A stretch of DNA of 45,180 bases. It comes from Paenibacillus sp. HB172176 (GTDB taxonomy: Bacteria; Bacillota; Bacilli; Paenibacillales; Paenibacillaceae). Below are positions 8,201-16,533 of the stretch, piece by piece. How positions within the stretch are numbered: the first letter of the stretch is position 1; every line of letters begins with the position of its first letter. The translations under genes and the position numbers were made by a program. Below the pieces are notes generated by a model. It was not told the DNA's origin, made no database searches, and saw only the letters and a program-made list of their open reading frames with translations. Location: the NCBI RefSeq assembly GCF_011947265.1, contig NZ_JAATHD010000038.1, forward strand, positions 1 through 45,180, given 5' to 3'.

Positions 8201-8932
8201 CACAGCGTACGGCTTCTCATTGTCTGCGTCGGTGTAGGTGGCAGAGAACGTGAAGGAGGTGTTCTGATTGGGGCTGCCGTCGGTATTGGAGGTCATGCCG
8301 GTCGCAGATAGAACGGGAGCGTTGCTGCCCGAATCGGTCGTCGCGACAATGTCGTCCATCCAGATTTCGCCATAAGCACCGCTCGATTGCCGCAGCCAAA
8401 TTTCGAATTTGACTTTCTTTTTGTTGATTGTCGGCGAGAGAGCGTCCAAATCGAACTGGCGGGTTGTCCAACTGCTGTCGACAGTTTCCCAGTTCACGAG
8501 CGTATAATAACGTGAGCCGTCGTGAATGGCGATTTTTAGACGAGCGTCGGCATAGCCTGGATTTTTGAGCGTGAAATTCAAATAGCGGTAGCCTCGTAAA
8601 TCGACAGTTTCGTTCCAGGGCTGGAACTTCGCCCATGAGCTGCTGGAAGCGGGCGTTTGCGCGAATTTTCCAATTTGGCGGGAATCTTCGGTGGTCTTCG
8701 TGAAGGTGCCGGTGCCGCCGTCCTGATTCCACCAGTTCATCCAGTTCTGTTTGAATACACCGCCCCCCGAGAAGTCGTCATACACGAGCGGGTTGCTCGG
8801 CCCGGGCAGCGGAGCGATCGCGGCCTCAGTAGCCAGCGGCGCGGCAGTCAAGGCAGACAGGATAAGGACGATGCTGAGGCTAAGCGCGGTAAATCGTGTG
8901 GCTGCAGAAGTTTTCCATCTTCTCAATGACAT
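5225..8932 (-). CDS. Secreted multidomain glycoside hydrolase family 9 (endoglucanase-like)
   Basis: This 1235-residue secreted protein has a signal peptide (about 1-38). It is followed by a carbohydrate-binding-like beta-sandwich (about 45-205), an Ig-like domain (about 206-305), the CelD_N-type Ig domain before GH9 (about 310-395), the GH9 (alpha/alpha)6 barrel (about 400-890), another Ig-like domain, and then a second copy of the binding module plus Ig domain (about 985-1235). GH9 marks are GGWYDAGDYGKY near 467 (base and water-activating Asp), PHTRYDE near 782, and the acid Glu in NEFSISIQ near 843. The ATG at 8932 follows GGGAGG; an earlier in-frame ATG at 8968 has none. The enzyme should cleave beta-glucan chains outside the cell. 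It lacks SLH or sortase signals, so it is probably released. It is divergent from the two-component pair at 9249. Confidence 0.92.
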   Translation of the reverse strand: MSLRRWKTSAATRFTALSLSIVLILSALTAAPLATEAAIAPLPGPSNPLVYDDFSGGGVFKQNWMNWWNQDGGTGTFTKTTEDSRQIGKFAQTPASSSSWAKFQPWNETVDLRGYRYLNFTLKNPGYADARLKIAIHDGSRYYTLVNWETVDSSWTTRQFDLDALSPTINKKKVKFEIWLRQSSGAYGEIWMDDIVATTDSGSNAPVLSATGMTSNTDGSPNQNTSFTFSATYTDADNEKPYAVQVVIDDIAYDMKAKDAWDDDYTDGNAYTYLTKLPVGSHSYFFRATDLSSDGAATTPVSGPTVVSTSQPIDVVASQVGYSVNDVKTAKVTAVQPLTDTTYQVRNSSGTVVASGNMTYEGVTWNKHVYTIDFSAVSTVGDNYTVKTNGVSSFPFPIETNVWDNFKDEMTAFYRLQRASISTVDAYPDGYSSVAPSEKLYHQAGHLDDAASPDGTQHYDLTGGWYDAGDYGKYGGNHWVGAEIALAYVRYAGESSVAFDNDANGVPDLIDEAIWGSEYYIKIADQFGGAMYNIRNNASFVHPDKNTDNISGTADDRKISDYNIGGSAKAAGSLAATARAIQTAIAGGDVSSSNVAALTAFAVECQDAAEVFYDYVLNHYSDPIGSYQTRGGIDNSMLLADVQLYLLTNETDYKNAAAAKINALDFSDLYATNYWDMRPMSLAEFYPVADTSTQAHIHDLLKQQVNYFLSTADDTPYGVFDHFENFGVNEPHASYLGDLLRYYELFGDPEALNGVLEGLYWIFGENPWNISWVSGIGSDYVDFPHTRYDEEANTPDARGIVLPGAMVGGPIIKDTKDNKSVSPWYEDRSLYQDDTNQWRYNEFSISIQAGLLYTIMGLSATDSTVVSAGNVPQELPITSPIIGDYVRGNVTVFADPAAGVTSVQANQNTPGTGYIAMTPSGDAYSQVIDESSSAPFTYRRIDVKGTDANGNDTYSSTHYTVAAPLPDPSNPLLYDDMGGGGLWGSKGGSSQWANWYNQNGGTGTFSKTTVDGRTVGKFTQTPSSATSYAKFQPWNDIVDLSGYRYLNFTVKNPGYSNLRARIELYDGTRTHVLTGGWASMPSSWTDLSFDLDSLAHPVNKTNARLSIWLSQTGGTYGELLIDEIKATNVASGTAPTLTNGGVDVTVGDQTTDFTFDVTYSDADNEAPFAMELVLDGVIRAMEEVNPADTNYADGKDYTYTTKLPVGVHSYSFHTTDTSSDAVSTAVTSGPTVSGS

Positions 8933-9248
8933 TACATAAAACCTCCCATGGATTGTTTTATTGCTCATTCTTGCTCACAGATTGATCGAGAATGGATCAT
9001 GTGAAAAGAAGCTCTTGCGCTATTGGCATTCTCTTCTCCCTCCTTCTCCTGCAAGGTCACTTTCGCTTCCCTATCATAGAGGGGCGCGCGGCAGACAAGC
9101 AATGATGAATAGTGTTCAAATTGATGATATATTTCTACGTCCGAATGACTCGCGCTACAATATTCATCACGATTTCATCCCTAATTCATCATCGCCAAGC
9201 CAGGTTATTTGCGATAGAATGTAATCATTTACAGAACGGAGGAGCCTC
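8933..9248. other. Divergent regulatory region between GH9 and the two-component system
   Basis: These 316 bases hold no convincing gene. They carry Shine-Dalgarno sites for both flanking genes (GGGAGG near 8942-8947 on the minus strand; CGGAGGAG near 9238 on the plus strand) and must contain both promoters. No clear -35/-10 pair or operator could be picked with confidence. Confidence 0.6.
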
Positions 9249-10880
9249 ATGTACAAAATATTGGTTGTCGACGACGAGCCTCGAGTAAGTACGGGAATTC
9301 GCAATTTTCTGCTGGAATCCGATTTGAACATCGATTATGTCGAGACAGCGCTTAACGGCTACGAGGCGATCGACTACTTGCGAATGGAGCATTACGATCT
9401 TGTACTAACGGATATACAAATGGGACGAATGAGCGGTCTCGAACTGATGGAGACGATCTATATGGAACAACTGCATCTTCCGGTTATCGTCATCTCCGCG
9501 CACGAAAAATTCGAATTCGCCAAAACATCTCTTAAGTTCGGCGCGAGGGACTACTTGATCAAACCGGTCGAGGAAGAAGAGCTTCTGCGCGCTGTCAAGC
9601 AAGTGCTGAAGGAGGAAGAACAATTCGGCAAGCAAACGCTGGAGCAGACGGAGCAGCAGAAGGAAGAAGAGAAGGACGGCCTAACGAGGCGAAACGAGCT
9701 ATTGATGGAGCTTGTAACCGAAAAAAACTTGAACCTCAATGATTACGATGAGCTGCTGGCTGAACTGAAGTCTTCTAGTGAGGACGCTTACTTCGGCATG
9801 ATGTTAATCAGGCTGGAGCTCGACAGCGGAGGCTTCAGCAACCGCCAGATCAAGTTGAACGATCGCAAGCTGCTCAAATACGGGGCGGTCAATATTATTG
9901 AAGAAAGTCTGCGTGAGTGGAACGGTTCCGTGTTCAACGGCTATGGCAACGAGTTGGTGGCCATCGTGCAAATCCATGATTATCTCGCGAGCGGCCAACA
10001 GCTGCAGCGCCAGAGCCAACTGCAATTCATCGGACAACTCCTGACGAAGAATGTCAAGCAATACTTGAATATTGAGTCGGCAGTCGGCATAAGCACGTTG
10101 AGTCCGAATGTGCTCATGCTGCCCAAGCTGATGGAAGAAGCCGGGACGGCGATTGAATGGCGCAAGCTTCATCCTGAGCAATCCGTGTTCTACTTCGACG
10201 ATATCGCTTCGCAGCATAATCTGAATATTGTCGAATGGATGAAGAAGGTCGACGACTATATGAAGCTTCTGAAATCCGCTTCCAGGGATCCAGCTTCCAT
10301 CGATCCTTCGATGATCATCGATCAGCTTATCAAATACGGGCATACCGAAGAGCTATATAACAGCTGTTTCGGCATGCTGGTGTATAGGATGTACGGATTG
10401 CTGCTCGAATACGGGCATAGCCAGGCCATCTCGTTGCATCGCTTCGATCCGTCAGTCTATTTCCGCGTCTCCGATTCGGATTCGAGACAGGAGTCGCTGA
10501 ACCAATATACCCTAGAGGTTGTCCTTCAACTGCACGAGATGGTCAAGGAACGCGATCAATCGATTCTGTCACGCATCATCGTCTATATTAGACAGAATTA
10601 CCGCAATCCTGAGCTCAAAATTCAAGATATCGCCAATGAAGTGAATTTCAGCACGGCTTATCTCGGTAATCTGTTCAAAAAAGAAATGAAACAAAACCTG
10701 TGGGACTATGTGACCGAGCAGCGCCTCGAGGAGGCCAAGCGGTTGCTTGCTTCGACGGGCAAAAAACGATATGTGGTGGCCTATGAGGTCGGCTATGAAT
10801 CGCCGGAGCACTTCAGCCGAATGTTCAAGCGGTATGTAGGGATTAGTCCGGCGGAGTTCCGCAAGGACATACAGGGGTGA
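9249..10880 (+). CDS. Response regulator, REC plus AraC output (YesN-type)
   Basis: This 543-residue cytoplasmic regulator starts with a receiver domain (1-120). The acidic pair is D8-D9 in VVDDEP, the phosphoacceptor is Asp55 in LTDIQM, with Ser83 and Lys105 in the usual switch positions. A long middle region follows (about 125-430, partly coiled), and an AraC-type double HTH forms the end (about 437-543, IQDIANEVNFSTAYLGNLF and VAYEVGYESPEHFSRMF). ATG follows CGGAGGAG. It overlaps the kinase gene by four bases, so the two are co-translated. YesN/YesM-type pairs usually sense an extracellular carbohydrate and switch on the adjacent importer, and the layout here fits that. Confidence 0.95.
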   Translation: MYKILVVDDEPRVSTGIRNFLLESDLNIDYVETALNGYEAIDYLRMEHYDLVLTDIQMGRMSGLELMETIYMEQLHLPVIVISAHEKFEFAKTSLKFGARDYLIKPVEEEELLRAVKQVLKEEEQFGKQTLEQTEQQKEEEKDGLTRRNELLMELVTEKNLNLNDYDELLAELKSSSEDAYFGMMLIRLELDSGGFSNRQIKLNDRKLLKYGAVNIIEESLREWNGSVFNGYGNELVAIVQIHDYLASGQQLQRQSQLQFIGQLLTKNVKQYLNIESAVGISTLSPNVLMLPKLMEEAGTAIEWRKLHPEQSVFYFDDIASQHNLNIVEWMKKVDDYMKLLKSASRDPASIDPSMIIDQLIKYGHTEELYNSCFGMLVYRMYGLLLEYGHSQAISLHRFDPSVYFRVSDSDSRQESLNQYTLEVVLQLHEMVKERDQSILSRIIVYIRQNYRNPELKIQDIANEVNFSTAYLGNLFKKEMKQNLWDYVTEQRLEEAKRLLASTGKKRYVVAYEVGYESPEHFSRMFKRYVGISPAEFRKDIQG

Positions 10881-12619
10881 GAGGGCTGAAGCTGAAGTAT
10901 AAAGTGACGATCGCTTTCCTTCTATTCATCGTTGCTCCGTTCCTCGTCATGGGATGGTATTCCGCATACAAGACATCGGAGTCAATGAAGGATGAGATTG
11001 GGAGAACAACGCTGCAGCTTGTGAATCAGAATCATGTTACGATCGAAAAAACGTTGTCCGCCGTCAACGATAAGACGGTTACGTTGCTGGATACGCACTT
11101 CTTCAGTAATCCCGAGCAGTATAAATTCTGGACAGGCGTGGATACGCTCGGCGAATATACCGCCGCCGATTCGATCCTCGAGAAGTGGTCATCGGACGGA
11201 ACGCAATATTCGTTGTACATGAGCAATAGGGAAGGCAAACAAATGCCTCTCCAGACATTGAACAAGGAAGCGGGCTTCCAATATGTGGAGGAGAGCGGAG
11301 CTGGAACGCCCGATTGGGTGAGGGAAACGCTGGGGCAAGGAGGAGCGAGCAGTCTCAGACTGATCTCGTTGCCTGATGGAGAGACGACAATCAGCTTCTT
11401 GCGCGGTATCTTGAATCCGAATTCGTATTACGATGTCATGGGACTGCTCGTAGTGACTAAGCTTGAGGTGCTGCTGACAAGGGATCTGGTGTCGGTCGAA
11501 ATGCCGGATGGCGCGAGCAGCTTTCTATTCAATGACAGAAATGAACGGTTGATGAAGGCAGGCTCGCCTTCGTCTGAGTTAATCGAGATTCCGGATAGGA
11601 TCAAGGAACAAACATCCGGTTATTATTTCGCGAGCGAGCATGGCGCGAAATGGCTTTATGCGTTTTCGAGGAAATCGGCTTTTGAGACGACTCTGATCTA
11701 TAAAATTCCATACGAGTCGATTACCGGCAATCAATCGACGCTCCTCGGCATGCTGACGGTATTGTCCGCTTTGTATCTATGCGTGGTGCTGGTGTTCATC
11801 CTATATGTATTGCGGATCGTCGTAAAGCCGCTGGGCAAGCTGATATCCATAACAAAGCTGTACGAACCGGGCAAAAAACTGGAGCTTGGCAGCGAGCAGC
11901 TTCGTTCGGATGAATTCGGCATCCTGTACGGCGCCATTCTCAAGATGACGAGAAGATTAGACCGCTCGGTCGAAGAAAATTATGGCATGCAGCTGAAACA
12001 GAGAGAGTACGAGCTTATGATGCTGCATTCCCATATTACGCCACATCTGCTGTACAATACGCTGGATTCGATCTATTGGTATGCGCGGGACAGAGGCAAC
12101 AAGGATGTCGGCTATATGGTCAAAGACTTGTCCAAGCTTCTCCGTATCGGCTTGAGCAAAGGACGGATCATGATTACGATTGAAGAAGAGCTAGAGCATG
12201 TGCGCGCGTATACTCGCCTGCAAAACAAAAGGTATCCGGGCATGTTCGAGGTGGAGTGGCATGTGGACGAGACGCTGTTGTCATTCGTGTTGCCGAAAGT
12301 TATTATTCAGCCGCTTGTCGAAAATGCGATCTTCCATGGCGTCAGCGGGATGGAAGGCGATGGTGTCATCCTCATTCGCGTGGAGCGATGCGAGGATGAA
12401 GTTCGGTTGTCCGTCGAGGACAATGGATTCGTGTCTGTCGACATCGAGCGACTGGCAAGAATCGTGCGGGGTGAAGAGACGGACAAGGGCTACGGCATCC
12501 GCAATGTGCATCAGCGCATACAGCTGCATTACGGCGAGGCGTACGGGCTTCGGTACGAACGCGTGGATGGCGACGGGCTGCGAGCCGTCATTCATATGCC
12601 TCTTAGAAAGCAAGCATGA
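10877..12619 (+). CDS. Sensor histidine kinase (YesM-type)
   Basis: This 580-residue membrane kinase has a first membrane segment at about 9-28, an extracellular sensor region of roughly 260 residues (dCache-like by length and position), and a second segment at about 290-318. A HAMP-like linker and a His_kinase domain follow. The phosphoacceptor His lies in HSHITPHLLYNTLDSI. The ATP-binding lobe shows the N box (IIQPLVENAIFHG), EDNGF and the G box GYGIRNVHQRI. GTG at 10877 is the start and overlaps the stop of the response regulator gene. A hairpin terminator follows, so the pair forms its own unit ahead of the importer genes. Confidence 0.95.
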   Translation: MRGLKLKYKVTIAFLLFIVAPFLVMGWYSAYKTSESMKDEIGRTTLQLVNQNHVTIEKTLSAVNDKTVTLLDTHFFSNPEQYKFWTGVDTLGEYTAADSILEKWSSDGTQYSLYMSNREGKQMPLQTLNKEAGFQYVEESGAGTPDWVRETLGQGGASSLRLISLPDGETTISFLRGILNPNSYYDVMGLLVVTKLEVLLTRDLVSVEMPDGASSFLFNDRNERLMKAGSPSSELIEIPDRIKEQTSGYYFASEHGAKWLYAFSRKSAFETTLIYKIPYESITGNQSTLLGMLTVLSALYLCVVLVFILYVLRIVVKPLGKLISITKLYEPGKKLELGSEQLRSDEFGILYGAILKMTRRLDRSVEENYGMQLKQREYELMMLHSHITPHLLYNTLDSIYWYARDRGNKDVGYMVKDLSKLLRIGLSKGRIMITIEEELEHVRAYTRLQNKRYPGMFEVEWHVDETLLSFVLPKVIIQPLVENAIFHGVSGMEGDGVILIRVERCEDEVRLSVEDNGFVSVDIERLARIVRGEETDKGYGIRNVHQRIQLHYGEAYGLRYERVDGDGLRAVIHMPLRKQA

Positions 12620-12656
12620 GATAACCTGTCAAGCAGCCTTTCCAATGGTGTGAAGT

Positions 12657-12698
12657 AGCCGTTTTTGTCGTCTTCAATGACGATGGGAACGGCTTTTT
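12657..12698 (+). terminator. Rho-independent terminator after the kinase gene
   Basis: The outer stem AGCCGTT/AACGGCT (12657-12663 with 12688-12694) and the inner stem GTCGTC/GACGAT form one hairpin, followed by TTTTT. It separates the two-component genes from the importer operon. Confidence 0.8.
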
Positions 12699-12826
12699 CA
12701 TCGTTCAACCTATCGAGTATGCGTAATCACTATTTATCATAAAACAAGAAAGAATATATCATCGCTATGCAATCCTCCGCATCATATACTTGAACCACTA
12801 GAGAGAGTGAGAGAGGAAGTGTTCCC

Positions 12827-13804
12827 GTGGAGAGAGCGATGACAGAAGCAATAAAGCAATCCCTTGGTGTGAAGAAGAAAACGGCTTGGTCCATGTGGCT
12901 GCATCTCATGTGGAAGCAAAAATATTTAACGTTGATGCTGCTTCCGACAACGATCATCATTTTGCTGCACAGCTATCTTCCGATGGTTGGAGTGTTTATC
13001 GCATTTAAAAACATTAACTACATCGACGGCATATTCGGCAGTCCTTGGGCGGGTTTCAGAAATTTCGAGTTTTTGTTCTCGTCGGACGCCTTGCTGCGCA
13101 TCACGAGAAATACGATTTTGTACAGCCTGGCGTTCATGATCGTTAATATGGTCATTTCGGTTGCCATCGCGATTGCGATCAACGAGCTTCGCACGAAGTG
13201 GCTGACCAAGACCTATCAAACCTTGATCATTATGCCGAACTTCTTGTCCATGGTTGTTGTCAGTTATCTGGTTTACGCCTTCTTGCATCCTGAACTCGGA
13301 TTCGTGAACATGACGTTCTTGAAGTGGTTCGGCGTGGATCCGGTCTACTGGTACTCGGAAACAGGAGCCTGGCCCTATATTCTGATTCTCGTTAACGCAT
13401 GGAAAGGTGTCGGTATTGGCGCCGTCATCTACATTGCGGCAATCGCCGGAATCGATCCCGAATATTACGAAGCGGCGATTATCGACGGAGCCTCCAAGTG
13501 GAAGCAAATTATCCATATCACGTTGCCATCCATTCAACCAATTATTATCATTATGACCATTCTGTCGATGGGAAGCATATTCAGTGCGGACTTCGGCTTG
13601 TTCTATCAGGTTCCGCAGGACTCGGGCTCATTATATCCGGTGACGGATGTTGTGGATACTTATGTGTATCGTTCCTTGATGGTCATCAACGATATTGGCA
13701 TGTCGTCGGCAGCAGCGCTTGTTCAGGCGGTCGTAGGGTTCGTCATGGTCATTCTAACGAATTGGACCGTACGCAAGATCAATAAAGAGCAGGCGTTGTT
13801 CTAA
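12827..13804 (+). CDS. Carbohydrate ABC transporter permease (LplB-type)
   Basis: This 325-residue inner-membrane permease of the MalF/LplB family has six predicted membrane segments. The cytoplasmic EAA loop reads EYYEAAIIDGASKWKQI and is the contact site for the ATPase subunit. The start is taken as GTG at 12827 with AGAGGAAG upstream; ATG at 12839 is an alternative. With the next permease and the lipoprotein at 14849 it forms an importer of the type that takes up oligosaccharides or uronate-containing sugars. No ATPase gene is present, as is usual for this family, which shares an MsmK-like ATPase encoded elsewhere. Confidence 0.93.
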   Translation: MERAMTEAIKQSLGVKKKTAWSMWLHLMWKQKYLTLMLLPTTIIILLHSYLPMVGVFIAFKNINYIDGIFGSPWAGFRNFEFLFSSDALLRITRNTILYSLAFMIVNMVISVAIAIAINELRTKWLTKTYQTLIIMPNFLSMVVVSYLVYAFLHPELGFVNMTFLKWFGVDPVYWYSETGAWPYILILVNAWKGVGIGAVIYIAAIAGIDPEYYEAAIIDGASKWKQIIHITLPSIQPIIIIMTILSMGSIFSADFGLFYQVPQDSGSLYPVTDVVDTYVYRSLMVINDIGMSSAAALVQAVVGFVMVILTNWTVRKINKEQALF

Positions 13805-13831
13805 ATCAGATGAAAGACTGAGGTAAAGACT

Positions 13832-14743
13832 ATGAAAATAGGATCAATCCGAAGAGACAACAGCTTGTCTCCTGTTAATGGCTTCCTGTTAAATATCGGC
13901 TTCGTCGTACTGTCTCTACTATGCCTGTTGCCGGTGGTGCTCGTCGTCATTGTTTCGTTCACGCACAGCGAATCCATCGTTGCCAAGGGATACAGCTTCC
14001 TGCCGGATCGCTTGTCTCTTATCGCCTACGAATCGTTGTTCAAGGATTACGGCACAATCTTGGGCGGCTACGCCGTCAGCATCGGCATCACGATTGCCGG
14101 CACGCTGCTCAGCGTTGTCATGATGGCGTTGTATGCGTACCCGATCTCAAGAAGCGATTATACTTTTCGCGGAGGCTTTACGTTTTTCCTTTTCTTCACG
14201 ATGCTGTTCAATGGAGGTCTCGTCAGCCGCTATCTGGTTTACACGAAGGTGCTGGGACTCAAAGATTCCTACATCGCGCTAATCATTCCGTTGCTCATCA
14301 TCCCGTTCAATGTCATCATTATGCGGACGTTCTTCCAAACGACGATTCATCCCGCCGTGGTCGAGTCCGCCAAAATCGATGGAGCGGGGGAACTTCGAAT
14401 ATTCGCGACTATCGTCTTGCCGCTCTCCTTGCCGGTGCTTGCCACGATGGCCTTGTTCAGTACGATTAACTATTGGAATGACTGGTTTAACGCGCTGCTC
14501 TATATCACGAGCGAAGACAAATTTCCGCTGCAATATTTGATGATGCGGGTCCTTAATGATGTTCAATATTTGCGGAACAATATCGAACTCGCAGCCCAGA
14601 ATCCGGAACTGCTCGCTAATTTGCCGAATGAGTCGCTTCAAATGGCGATGGCGGTCGTCGGGATGGGGCCCATGCTGATCATCTATCCGTTCTTCCAGAA
14701 GTATTTCGTCAAAGGACTTACAGTGGGTGCGGTCAAAGGCTGA
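13832..14743 (+). CDS. Carbohydrate ABC transporter permease (YtcP-type)
   Basis: This 303-residue inner-membrane permease of the MalG/YtcP family is the partner of the LplB-type permease 27 bases upstream. Six membrane segments can be traced, and the EAA loop is VVESAKIDGAGELRIFATI. The C-terminus ends in VKGLTVGAVKG, typical of the family. The ATG follows TGAGGTAAAG. It is in one transcription unit with the flanking permease and solute-binding genes. Confidence 0.93.
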   Translation: MKIGSIRRDNSLSPVNGFLLNIGFVVLSLLCLLPVVLVVIVSFTHSESIVAKGYSFLPDRLSLIAYESLFKDYGTILGGYAVSIGITIAGTLLSVVMMALYAYPISRSDYTFRGGFTFFLFFTMLFNGGLVSRYLVYTKVLGLKDSYIALIIPLLIIPFNVIIMRTFFQTTIHPAVVESAKIDGAGELRIFATIVLPLSLPVLATMALFSTINYWNDWFNALLYITSEDKFPLQYLMMRVLNDVQYLRNNIELAAQNPELLANLPNESLQMAMAVVGMGPMLIIYPFFQKYFVKGLTVGAVKG

Positions 14744-14848
14744 ATCGGCTCTGGTGAAGATAGTTCCGATCGGGATCTCAGGCGCCGTAGACTTCCGGTC
14801 GATCTATATAGATTAGAAGATTGTTTCACATAATCGAGGAGGGTTCAC

Positions 14849-16426
14849 ATGAATCAAAGATCAGGCATGAAGAAAATGTTCATCGGATTTGCGCTGCTTG
14901 CAGCGATGCTGATGCAAGCATGTTCCAGCGGCAATAACGCAGGCGGCAACAGTTCCCCCGAAGCCACGAAAGCGCCGGAAGGATCAGCTGCTCCAGCTGC
15001 AACAGAAGCGGCTGAAGATCTGAAGCCTTATGAAGTGTCGATTACGTACTTCGCGACTCCGGAACGAGACGTAGCGCTGGTTGAAGATAAGCTGAATGAG
15101 TATTTCAAGGAAAAGATTAATGCGACTGTGAAATTAAATCCAATTGCAAGCAGCGAATATAAGCAGAAAACGGAGCTTATGATGAACAGCGCCGAGAAGA
15201 TGGACCTTGTGTTCACCGCTTCGTGGCTGGACTTCTTCTCCAACACGACGAAAGGTGCGTTCCTCGAGCTGAACGACCTGCTCGATCAGTACGGCCAAGG
15301 CATTAAGGAGCAACTGAACCCGATGTATCTGGAAGCGCCGCGGATGAATGGCAAGCTGTACGCAATTCCGACGAACAAAGAGATTACGCAAGCCCGCGCG
15401 CTCTCGTTCCGCAAAGATATCGTAGATAAATATGATATCCCGCTCGATACGATCAAGACAAAAGCCGATCTTGAGCCATGGCTGAAAGTGATCAAGGAAA
15501 ATGAGCCAGACATCATCCCGAATTACAACGCTGGAGGCGGCAGTGACGGAGTGCGTTACGAGTCGGACGGAAGATTCCTGCCGATCGGTCCGACGCCGGG
15601 CTCGCTCGCTATGTTCTTCTTCAATCCAACTCAGGACAAAATCGAAATTATCGATGCCCTTAATCCAGAAATCGTCAAGATCAACAATGACGCGAACGAG
15701 CTTGCGCGCAAGTGGTTCGAGCTCGGTTATACAAACAGCGACGCGGCAACAGCCAAAACACTCGTCTTAGAGCTGCGCAGAGAAGGGAAAACCTGGTATC
15801 AGGAAACGTCTTGGAAACCGGGTACAGACATTGAGATGAGCAACACGACAAACAATGAATATGAATTCGTATCCAATGTCCTTAACGAACCGTATGTGAC
15901 AACGGATTTGACGACGGGCTCCATGTTCGCCATCTCCCGTACGTCTAAGGATCCTGCCCGCGCGATGATGGTGCTGAATGCGATGCACACGGATCCATAT
16001 GTGGTCAACCTGCTGGTGCAAGGCATCGAGGATGTTCATTACAAAAAAACAGGCGAAAACCGCATCGAGCCGATCGCCGATTCCGGCTATGGCGCAAGCG
16101 GATTGTTCTGGGTGCTCGGCAATCAAATGATTAACTACCTGAAGCCAGGTCAGCCTGACGACTACTATACGAACTGGATTAAATTCAACAATGAAGCGAA
16201 ACGTTCGCCCCTGCTTGGATTCGTATTCAACGATTCCAACGTGAAGAACGAAATCGCACAGATGACGGCAATCGCCACCGAATACAAGTTGATCACCACT
16301 GGCGCGGTCGCGGATCCTGTCAAGCTGCTCGAAGAGCGGAACAAGAAGCTGCAGAATGCCGGCATCGAGAAGATTAGAGCGGAAATTCAGTCGCAAGTCG
16401 ACGCTTGGCTCGCTGCGAAAAATTAA
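14849..16426 (+). CDS. Extracellular solute-binding lipoprotein (LipO/YtcQ type)
   Basis: This 525-residue lipoprotein has a signal ending in the lipobox MQAC (Cys25), then a low-complexity Ser/Ala/Pro-rich tether (about 26-55) and a two-lobed periplasmic-binding-fold body. It captures the sugar for the two permeases upstream. ATG at 14849 has GAGGAGGG at ideal spacing. The body length of about 470 residues is larger than that of the classical family 1 proteins and matches the group that goes with LplB/YtcP. A hairpin without a U-run follows the gene, which may protect this abundant message. Confidence 0.93.
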   Translation: MNQRSGMKKMFIGFALLAAMLMQACSSGNNAGGNSSPEATKAPEGSAAPAATEAAEDLKPYEVSITYFATPERDVALVEDKLNEYFKEKINATVKLNPIASSEYKQKTELMMNSAEKMDLVFTASWLDFFSNTTKGAFLELNDLLDQYGQGIKEQLNPMYLEAPRMNGKLYAIPTNKEITQARALSFRKDIVDKYDIPLDTIKTKADLEPWLKVIKENEPDIIPNYNAGGGSDGVRYESDGRFLPIGPTPGSLAMFFFNPTQDKIEIIDALNPEIVKINNDANELARKWFELGYTNSDAATAKTLVLELRREGKTWYQETSWKPGTDIEMSNTTNNEYEFVSNVLNEPYVTTDLTTGSMFAISRTSKDPARAMMVLNAMHTDPYVVNLLVQGIEDVHYKKTGENRIEPIADSGYGASGLFWVLGNQMINYLKPGQPDDYYTNWIKFNNEAKRSPLLGFVFNDSNVKNEIAQMTAIATEYKLITTGAVADPVKLLEERNKKLQNAGIEKIRAEIQSQVDAWLAAKN

Positions 16427-16457
16427 TCGGAGCTCATCTCGATAGCTTGACCTCTAC

Positions 16458-16502
16458 AGGGCTGTCCCAACAGGTCGATGTCTGGCCTCCTGCGACAGCC
16501 CT
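16458..16502 (+). promoter_or_regulatory. Intercistronic hairpin after the solute-binding gene
   Basis: The stem AGGGCTGTC (16458-16466) pairs perfectly with GACAGCCCT (16494-16502). No U-run follows, so it is more like an mRNA-stabilising or partial-attenuation hairpin than a full terminator. It lies between the highly expressed binding protein and the first catabolic gene. Confidence 0.6.
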
Positions 16503-16533
16503 TATGATTGAACACGGAGGAGTTGTTTGGCAA

